Source: Oscillospiraceae bacterium
GTDB taxonomy: Bacteria > Bacillota > Clostridia > Oscillospirales > CAG-382
Reading direction: 5' to 3'
DNA length: 64,000 bases
NCBI GenBank assembly: GCA_015063885.1
Contig: SVTH01000003.1
Location: 124,001 to 188,000, forward strand
Positions 60,301 to 64,000 of the stretch are shown here, piece after piece. The position numbers and the translations under genes were made by a program. Under the pieces are notes generated by a model. That model saw nothing but the letters and a program-made list of their open reading frames with translations, did no database searches and was not told where the DNA came from. Positions within the stretch are counted from its first letter, which is position 1. Each line of letters starts with the position of its first letter.

Positions 60301-62432
60301 GCACAGTCGGCAATGGAAATCGTCTGCTCGGGCAAGGCGTAAGTTCTTCCCCTTGCGGCGGGATACGCAACCAGTGTGCTTTGGGTAGCATTGTAAAGCA
60401 CACCATCGGGGGCAGTAAAATAGGCATTCCCTGCTTGCACCTTAATTTCATATAGGGAAATGTCTCCCAAAAACGCAGTGGCGTTAATGCTTTCCAAAGC
60501 GGCAGGCAGTTCAATGGTCCTCAGTTTTCCGCACCCTCTGAAAGCATAGTTCCCAACAGTTTTCAACTTGCTGACGCCTGTAAACGCAATGGTAGAAAGA
60601 CGGATATTATCTACAAACGCATATTCCCCGATAGAAGTAACGTTCTCCGGAATATACATACTCACAAGGTTGGAACACCCTTGGAAAGCATACCACTTGA
60701 TGGTGGTCAGACCGGAAGGCAAGCCCACCTCACGCAGGCGAGTCTGGCCCGCAAAGGCAAATTCACCGATGGAAGAAACGACCTTACCGTTGATCTTTTC
60801 AGGGATCGTAATAAAGCGGCGTCTGCCGGTATAAGAACGGATCTCGATGGTACCGTCCTCCAACTCTACGTAGGTAAAAGGAACTCCATCGTCTTCGTTG
60901 ACCCACTTGGCATAAAGGGTAATGTCGTCATAGAACTTATCTTCGTAGTAGACGTATTCCTGGGTAAAGGTATCGTCATAGTACCAGCCATCGAATACTG
61001 CATAAAGACGTTCCGGCTCGGGAAGCTCTTGCAGGGTGTGTCCCTTGATAAACAGGCCTTCAAGATTCTCCAATTCATCGGTAAGCATATCAAAGGTGAT
61101 GGTCCCGCGATCTTCCAGCAAAAAAGCATTCATATCCAACGCACCAAAGCCGTAGGTCCAATCTCGACCCAAGTCACCCAAATCGCAGGAGGAAGCGTAC
61201 AAAACCTCGGTGACGTCCTCTACCGTGATGTAAGGATTGTTCTGCATAAACAAGGCAACAGCACCTGCCACAACAGGAGACGCCAAAGAGGTACCATTCA
61301 TGGTGCCGTAACCACCACCCATTTGTGCAGTGTACGTCGTACCGGGGGCTACCAAGTTTGTATTCTCACCGTAGTTGGAGTAATCCGCCAGCTCCCAGCT
61401 ATCTGCCGCCAACGCACCGACACCGATGACGTTGGGGTCCGCCGCAGGATACATGAAAGAAGAGGTTCCATCATTACCCGCTGCTGCCACGCAAACAATA
61501 TCGCTGTCAACAGCAAGCTGAGTTGCGGCCGCAAAGGGATTGGATGCTTCATACGTGCCGAAGGACATATTGATGACTTGCACGTCTCGCTCAATGGCGT
61601 AGTAAAGGCCAAACACCAAGTCGGAGGTGCGTTTGAAAGTACCGTTTTCGTCACACTCCGCCTTGATAACGATGATGTTCACGTTGGGCGCAATACCGAC
61701 GATACCATCCCCGTTCATAGACGCGGCAAGAACACCGGTCACGGCGGTACCGTGGCCTTGCTCATCTTCGATCAAAGACCAGTCATAATTACCGTTTTCG
61801 TCCGTCCAGTCCTTAACGATCTTATCCTCCGTGGCGTTGTAAGAATACTCACTGATACGCCCGGCAAACTCGGGATGATCCGTATCAATACCCGTGTCGA
61901 TGACCGCTACCGTAACACCCCAACCGGTGTAGGAACTCCAAACGTCCTTCATGTTGAGATAATCCAGGTAAGTTTGGAGTTCATAGTCTGTATCGGAAAC
62001 GGAGTACGTAGGACGAGTAGGCAGTCTCTCCCCTGTCGTCTCCTCCTCTGTCTCTAAATCGCTGATACGCACCTGATAGTCCGCAGCCATCTTTTCGATA
62101 TGCTCCAGATTAGCATCGTTAGCATATACGTCACGGATGGTAGTTCCCTCAGGCAAGGTCAGCTTGGCAAACCGCCCATCCTTGGTGATGCGCAGTTCTG
62201 CCCCCAAAAGGGTAGCAAGCTCCTCAGCATTGGCCTTTGAGGTCTGGTTCAGCACAATACTCTGCTCGTCGTACGTGCCAAGATCGCGCTCCAATTCCTC
62301 CAAAGCTTCATTCCGCAACTCCTCAAGCCGAGAAGTCTGCACCACTTGATGAATCAACACAGCCGTAATAGCCGTGGTAATCAGTACAAGGGCCAGTATG
62401 ATCGCAAGAATGATCCTTCCTTTGCGTGTCAT
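51318..62432 (-). CDS. Giant subtilisin-LRR-dockerin surface protein
   Basis: 3704 residues. A signal anchor (about 6-30) and coiled helix precede a propeptide-like region, then a subtilisin (S8) domain with Asp179 (AVIDTGID), His227 (GHGTAVTG), oxyanion Asn320 (AAAGN) and Ser382 (GTSLASP): all catalytic residues present. An InlB-type repeat (FDGWYYDDTFTQEY...LYAKW) lies near 465-500. BspA-type LRR units fill about 530-3520. A second InlB-like repeat (SVTFRDSETGEIYLQEVLPYG...FEANW) leads to one Cys-rich A/B unit and a dockerin (DVDGNGTVEEADLTLLMSILVG; DFDFDGELTIYDGVLLMQQ) that ends the protein. The tail is nearly the same as in the 41100 product. It is a surface protease with a huge binding arm; substrate unknown. 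AGGTG precedes the ATG. Confidence 0.92.
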   Translation of the reverse strand: MTRKGRIILAIILALVLITTAITAVLIHQVVQTSRLEELRNEALEELERDLGTYDEQSIVLNQTSKANAEELATLLGAELRITKDGRFAKLTLPEGTTIRDVYANDANLEHIEKMAADYQVRISDLETEEETTGERLPTRPTYSVSDTDYELQTYLDYLNMKDVWSSYTGWGVTVAVIDTGIDTDHPEFAGRISEYSYNATEDKIVKDWTDENGNYDWSLIEDEQGHGTAVTGVLAASMNGDGIVGIAPNVNIIVIKAECDENGTFKRTSDLVFGLYYAIERDVQVINMSFGTYEASNPFAAATQLAVDSDIVCVAAAGNDGTSSFMYPAADPNVIGVGALAADSWELADYSNYGENTNLVAPGTTYTAQMGGGYGTMNGTSLASPVVAGAVALFMQNNPYITVEDVTEVLYASSCDLGDLGRDWTYGFGALDMNAFLLEDRGTITFDMLTDELENLEGLFIKGHTLQELPEPERLYAVFDGWYYDDTFTQEYVYYEDKFYDDITLYAKWVNEDDGVPFTYVELEDGTIEIRSYTGRRRFITIPEKINGKVVSSIGEFAFAGQTRLREVGLPSGLTTIKWYAFQGCSNLVSMYIPENVTSIGEYAFVDNIRLSTIAFTGVSKLKTVGNYAFRGCGKLRTIELPAALESINATAFLGDISLYEIKVQAGNAYFTAPDGVLYNATQSTLVAYPAARGRTYALPEQTISIADCAFAYARIDEVDLSQVQTIGGSAFEGSTLEALFLPDTVVMMGGKAFAGNAELSSVHIGSGLTEIAGDAFSGCSSLHKIEIPAQVVSIGRSAFEGSGLVSVTFASDSRLQSIGETAFSSCSIREIGIPASVAEIGKEAFKNNPLSRVTFPENSELFTIGDSAFFGCYLPAITLPQKLNSIGDMAFAATGLETVNVPASVTTLGNGVFAYCSYITDINIEQGNTVYHDLDGIVYTLDNVTICAFPAGKNIDTYSLESTVRTIQSYSFAGTVYLRHVNIPEGLSIINEYAFIDCGAYTYTLPSTLTNIMEGAFYQNRNLSSIQFPEALVQIAEYAFYRCSSLPYVHIPDNVLQIGRYAFAEDWDLGSITFGENAKIPRLSYGAFAYTGLWSFTVPANVSTMAQGVFVGCPWLSSVTFAENSKLESISAYMFDGCTNLQSITFMPGSKLTSIQAHGLEGMDNLTSVDFGDAKLENIDNFAFRFCYRLSTLNLPSTVKNVGRYAFYGCKSLSELSLPRSLEHIGSYAFLGTNDLDLYLASETMPAYLDENWDHGIRGYYTGVTNVETVGDYKYATLTSGNIAIIEYLGTDKTVDLTTVNLGAPITTIGGSAFEDSTVEIIVLPETLTSIQAEAFRYAPLKSIAIPASVTFIGREAFAYSAIESLTFAENASLATIEQYAFERTDKLTSVAIPASVTTLGTGVFQKSGISSVTFEKGIALEEIPQNAFMGTKLTTVTLPDGVKTVNHNAFRDILTLKTVSFGNSDGIRLLSNVFYNTGLESLHIPANVTYIGEYCFVGLEKLSSITVDENNPNYKSVDGLLLTKSGRKLVTVPAGRTGSLTVPISVEEIGFGAFENTALDEVLFDPNANILTLGYRAFFGAKNLTSIHIPASVVSIDYYAFAYCEKLHTVTFAEDNKLKGIYEGAFCGDINLENIVIPEAIVEISDFAFYGCTKITKLPISDTHNLKGIYDYAFAYTSIGGEFTTPETLIDIGSYAFLGTKITKLTIPDTNKKDLIIGIGAFEDCNKLTEVTLPFIGASYEDEEISWFGYIFGAGAYEANHVYVPESLKTITITDGITFVGVGGFYNCTSLERIDVPFSVSVLWECAFGNTTAKHELLNVITTRYKNLPYDHNDYEVYNMHFGKGLSGNLVLSSDIRKINGGAFMDFLSLLNVVLPDSITELGDNAFAGCSSLKSVNIPEGVKILNWYAFKNCTSLESIALPVELTTIRGSVFANCTALKEISIPEHVVNVGSYAFAGCTSLETISFAENSQLTDIGYQTFHGCSSLKEITIPESVTYIQEAAFYQCDSLESIHIPNSVNDIGASAFFGCSNLSAVYIDDLATWCSILFEETLSNPLYYGANLYVDGSLCETLVIPEDVKSIGKRVFYGCSSLKNVILSEGVTSVEDSAFAFNSSLTEVYVSSTVTSLGNNCFRSCASLKKLTFDEGSELSDIAMSAFSGCASLESLFVPETVTNIGMSAFAGCASLECISFGESSALNNIESYAFYSCENLKKVSLPSQLASIGDFAFGSCSMLVGLVIPENVSHIGSKAFESSLYILFNNSEVDISFEEHNATILVNRDGTVQYRPNTGYNLVELIDGFIFEASNGYRLLAYIGDSDTIALPSQVNGQSYQIGLRYSAKHVIIPESFSTIDSQAFAKCYSLEQITIPDSITYIGSLAFADCVSLTNIDIPQSVTHIESGAFDGCASLREVTFYENLPVIAASFPSNVTIKYVLNNEYTIIDGVVYDKECTQIYYAEPSVEHVSIPDGVTWISDNAFHGCTMLKSVDIPNSVVGIGSGAFYGCTSLESIVIPGGVVQIDSNAFQNCTSLLKIVIPDNVITIGSQAFRGCTALESVSFGENCQLSQFHEYAFADCIALKEVALPASLNDIPTGLFENCASLVRIIFNGNSRVSRIGASAFHNCTSLRSISLPDSVLCIEWHAFSNCASLENVVLNEESCLKSIGSFAFESCIALKEFAVPEGVTEIAMATFQNCPSLSSVTLSNGITAIASSAFANCTSLKSIMIPESVASIEISSFGGCTSLEEIIICGELLPMMDVVPAQAEIRVLQSEKYPTIDGVIYNEDCTQLLYVSPNVSEVVIPYGVESISACAFQNCTSLKQIFIPKSVTGIDYAAFEGCTSLMSVIFEENSRLTEICERAFCGCSSLLELYIPDSVTTIGRMAFYHCTSLKSVQFGKGSLLSAVEESAFEWCTSLRGIVLPESTEFLGGGAFYYCTSLKSIAIPKDITIINGYTFYYCTSLEQVTFDDNNRLSYIDSMAFHNCSSLESITIPNNVTSIGESAFSCCNSLKEVHLSSNLKSIGNAAFYLCSSLQIMVIPEGVTDIGASAFSFCSSMESISLPESLNILGEEALYGCPLFVIFNSSSLDLPFDIHNADVILDRQGNLLARPHDTGYYELDNNFIFFCDQGNYVLRGYIGDNETVILPVNIHGFTYSIFNFRGAKHVIIPSGMTKIGDSAFECSTLLESIVIPSSVEYIGHGAFAYCPSLQVISFAEDSHLASIGGRAFAHCPSLKHVDLGNQKQLLDIGNSAFAYCTSLQSITLPDNLSRINDHTFLNCSSLKEIRIPDSVTFLGLEPFRDCETLLENPEYYFNGAIIIDGWLIHVDASLKYLPEIGRINGVANGVYFSELMLKNAVYNYGASNLSNVQTLVIKSIPLGEVVQPLTLKNIVITGDVSTGDLRNNPSMLYQLRNITIFVEGLEDDLCWDSTFPGWSNGNRVVYGDEWSWVHFYDESGNLLYSEPRLTAGIIRRPYYEIPSDERNDYIFLGWDLDGDGVVDSVPATAAQDIFAKAVVEKRAKTYSVTFRDSETGEIYLQEVLPYGTTIQQPSDPYKEGYIFEGWSGFAEGMTVTGELLFEANWHQHTHQANVTPPTCTEEGYTTYTCHCGDSYVSDYVEPAGHTWSDWYGVALGVEERSCETCGETESRDKTPDFDVDGNGTVEEADLTLLMSILVGNTETDVVFDFDFDGELTIYDGVLLMQQIQ

Positions 62433-62483
62433 AGAACACCTCCGAAATAAAAAAATCCCTCGGGACGTTATCGTAGCATAATG

Positions 62484-62512
62484 ATTTTATCATGTTGTTA
62501 ACATTCTGTCAA
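62484..62512 (-). promoter_or_regulatory. Promoter of the second giant LRR gene
   Basis: Minus strand TTGACA (62507-62512), 17 bp, TAAAAT (62484-62489), with a leader of about 45 nt. Confidence 0.83.
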
Positions 62513-62710
62513 CACTTTTACGTACAAATAGTGAAATGTAACAAAAACATTGTCAATTTACTTGCCCACTCCCCCTGTTCATATTCGCGAGGAGGTTGCT
62601 TTTCGTCATACAGAGCGCTCCCGTAAAACTTCCACTTCCCCGACTTCCATTTTTGAAGCCTTTGCAGCGTCCGGAAAGTCAAAAGTTCCATAAAACTGCC
62701 ACGCAAGCGC

Positions 62711-62734
62711 AAAAAAGAAGCCGTTCCCGGCTTC
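62711..62734 (-). terminator. Terminator of the PepSY gene
   Basis: GAAGCCG/CGGCTTC (62717-62723 and 62728-62734), four-base loop, six T's on the minus strand. Confidence 0.82.
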
Positions 62735-62747
62735 TTTTTGATGCGCG

Positions 62748-63593
62748 TTAATCGTCCCAATCCAGCTCCTGCTTTAAGATCTTACCATCGGAAACGCGGA
62801 TCTCGTATTCGTACTCGTAGCCGCCGTGGTCAAAGTCGATCTCGTAGAGGGTGATACCCCGGTCGATATCCTTTTCCACCCGCAGGCGGGTGACCTGTTC
62901 TTCGGTGAGTCCTGCGTGAGCGAGGGCGATGGCAACCGCTTCCGCCTCCGTCAGCTCCCCGGTCTCCTCCTTGGGAGGTTCTGCGGGAGGCTCGGGGACG
63001 ACGGGGGTCTCCGGCTGCTTGGCGGGCTTTTCCTGCTCGCTCTTCTGCTTTAAGATCTCTCCCGTGGTGGCGTCGATCTCGAAATCGTACTCCGTGGTTT
63101 CGTGTCGGAGCTCCACCTCCCAGACCTGCACGCCCCGCTCGTAGTCAAGCTCCGAACGGTCAAAGTGTACTTGGTCACGGGTGAGCCCCAGGGATTCCAG
63201 AGCGATGGTCTCGGCTTGCTCTGCCGTAAGGGTCACGGGAGTCTCTACGGGCTGAGAAGGGGTAGCCTCCGGCTTTCTGTAGAAGTCGTCCCGATCGGTG
63301 TCCTGTCGCAGGATCTCTCCCGTGTTGGCGTCGATCTCAAAATCGTACTCCGTGTTTTCGTGTCGGAGCTCCACTTCCCAAACCTGCACGCCCCGTTCGT
63401 AGTCAAGCTCCGAACGGTCAAAGCGTACTTGGTCACGGGTGAGCCCCAGGGATTCCAGAGCGATGTTCTCGGCTTGCTCTGCTGTCAGTGCTGCGGAAGA
63501 GACTTCCCAGTTTTCCAAGGCGATTGCCGCAATGGCAACGCCGCCAATGCACAGGATCACAGTCAGCAAAGCGGCAAAAAGTTTCTTGTACAT
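62748..63593 (-). CDS. Secreted or anchored protein with three PepSY-like domains
   Basis: 281 residues, AAAATGGAGG upstream of the ATG. One N-terminal hydrophobic segment (about 5-26) acts as signal or anchor. Three PepSY-like units follow (about 36-105, 118-185 and 212-281); the first two are almost identical over AENIALESLGLTRDQVRFDR and its continuation through DYERGVQVWEVELRH, separated by Pro-rich linkers. PepSY domains bind and inhibit peptidases or serve as structural modules outside the cell. The gene lies upstream of the giant subtilisin-LRR gene, so inhibition or chaperoning of that protease is a fair guess. Copies of its end appear at 48388 and 51138. Confidence 0.87.
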   Translation of the reverse strand: MYKKLFAALLTVILCIGGVAIAAIALENWEVSSAALTAEQAENIALESLGLTRDQVRFDRSELDYERGVQVWEVELRHENTEYDFEIDANTGEILRQDTDRDDFYRKPEATPSQPVETPVTLTAEQAETIALESLGLTRDQVHFDRSELDYERGVQVWEVELRHETTEYDFEIDATTGEILKQKSEQEKPAKQPETPVVPEPPAEPPKEETGELTEAEAVAIALAHAGLTEEQVTRLRVEKDIDRGITLYEIDFDHGGYEYEYEIRVSDGKILKQELDWDD

Positions 63594-63665
63594 GGTTTTC
63601 CTCCATTTTTGTCGGGTCGTTGGCTGTAAAGAATTGCACGCTAAGCGTTCAATTCATGCTTGATA

Positions 63666-63700
63666 GAAAAAGGCAGGAACAGCTCTTAGCCGCTCCTGCC
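63666..63700 (-). terminator. Terminator of the rubredoxin gene
   Basis: GGCAGGA/TCCTGCC (63694-63700 with 63672-63678, inner imperfect stem) followed on the minus strand by a T-run. Confidence 0.75.
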
Positions 63701-63771
63701 GTGGTTCGTTTTTGTTTCCCGGCAGGGTCGAAAATCGTTTTCAGGCGATGTCGGGTGTATTGATTTTTGGT

Positions 63772-63924
63772 TTACGCTTCTTCGAATACGCTCTTGTCCA
63801 GACCGCAAACGGGGCAGACCCAATCCTCGGGAACCTCTTCCCAGGGAGTGCCGGGGGCAATGCCGTTATCCGGATCGCCTACAGCGGGGTCGTATTCATA
63901 GCCGCAGGGGCAGATGTATTTCAT
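63772..63924 (-). CDS. rub: Rubredoxin with shortened first Cys motif
   Basis: 50 residues from ATG 63924 (GAAAGGAG upstream). [31 protein letters not shown] and CPVCG match rubredoxin, a one-iron electron carrier of anaerobes used for oxygen and peroxide detoxification. The first metal-binding pair is C-P-C-G instead of the usual C-x-x-C-G, one residue shorter; the second pair CPVC is normal. I have the impression that this variant occurs in other gut Clostridia rubredoxins, so it is probably functional. The stop is FEEA-TAA, the end preserved as a relic near 48681. Confidence 0.92.
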   Translation of the reverse strand: MKYICPCGYEYDPAVGDPDNGIAPGTPWEEVPEDWVCPVCGLDKSVFEEA

Positions 63925-63940
63925 AGTCGTTTCTCCTTTC

Positions 63941-64000
63941 TTACCATTCTCGCCATTCCTCGGTAACATCGTCGGGAACGTCTTGCAAGCCGCAAGCCTC
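63941..64000 (-). CDS. Unidentified protein, C-terminal end (cut by window edge)
   Basis: The last 19 codons before the TAA at 63941-63943 read [19 protein letters not shown] on the minus strand. The rest lies beyond the window. Its stop is 16 nt before the rubredoxin start, so the two are probably one operon. The fragment is too short to name. Confidence 0.5.
   Translation of the reverse strand, partial: EACGLQDVPDDVTEEWREW

Larger units (their letters stand above)
62435..62747. other. Gap between the second giant gene and the PepSY gene
   Basis: Holds the giant-gene promoter (62484-62512) and the PepSY terminator (62711-62734). Between them, 62518-62691 on the minus strand is open for 57 codons (MELLTFRTLQRLQKWKSG start) but has no ribosome site; I do not call it a gene. 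It might be a remnant or a repeat unit found elsewhere in the genome. Confidence 0.45.

Noticed and set aside
62518..62760. 80-codon open frame between the giant gene and PepSY
   Set aside because: No ribosome site, overlaps the PepSY terminator and 3' end, and the first part is the complement of the duplicated flank. Kept only as a note in the gap entry.
1..64000. tRNA or rRNA genes
   Set aside because: I looked through the intergenic gaps for tRNA-like GGTTCGA-type T-arms with CCA ends and for rRNA motifs and saw none; a covariance scan would settle it.

Overview
The window looks like a chromosomal segment of an anaerobic, endospore-forming member of the Bacillota (class Clostridia), probably a gut or rumen lineage. 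The supports are a sporulation protease (SpoIVB) at the left edge, a glycyl radical enzyme with its radical-SAM activase, rubredoxin, Gram-positive lipoproteins with Ser/Glu-rich linkers, dockerin-bearing surface proteins, a T-box leader, and many sigma-A-type promoters (TTGaca, 17 bp, TATaaT). I saw no rRNA, tRNA, phage, complete insertion sequence or CRISPR array. Base composition and identities were judged by eye, not computed.

Layout. 1-4 kb: the end of spoIVB, a Phd-Doc toxin-antitoxin operon with a third membrane gene, a divergent Fic-family gene lacking the catalytic His, and an LD-carboxypeptidase. 4-8.3 kb: two small proteins and a duplicated ABC ATPase/ABC-2 permease pair. 8.5-12.4 kb: three regulators (two XRE, one membrane-spanning MerR with a textbook 19-bp-spacer operator). 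12.4-15.3 kb (minus strand): a DHFR-like protein, a nuclease lipoprotein, two RNHCP-type zinc proteins and a sugar-phosphate isomerase-like protein. 15.4-18.1 kb: a DUF4855 lipoprotein. 18-22.2 kb (minus): a Gfo/Idh oxidoreductase, a glycyl radical enzyme and its activase. 22.3-25.2 kb: a T-box leader followed by one protein fusing a TIM-barrel isomerase-like domain to an acyl-CoA ligase. 25.4-27.7 kb: MATE pump and LysR regulator. 27.8-41 kb: secreted lipoproteins (discoidin-like, solute-binding-like, Big_2, SGNH hydrolase), interrupted by recG-dus and a HipA/CtkA-like kinase. 41-64 kb: two giant BspA-type leucine-rich-repeat proteins with dockerins (2342 and 3704 aa, the second with a subtilisin domain), PepSY genes or remnants beside them, a second DUF4855 protein, and rubredoxin.

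How it fits together. Much of the window codes for the cell surface: at least ten secreted or anchored proteins, with discoidin, SGNH, solute-binding, DUF4855, LRR and dockerin modules, suggest handling of complex glycans or attachment to host or plant material. The two giant loci share C-terminal modules and 5' flanking PepSY/rubredoxin sequence, which points to segmental duplication. The most unusual metabolic element is the T-box leader (apparent CUC, leucine, specifier) in front of the TIM barrel-acyl-CoA ligase fusion. It suggests, as inference only, amino-acid-responsive activation of an organic acid such as a branched-chain acid.
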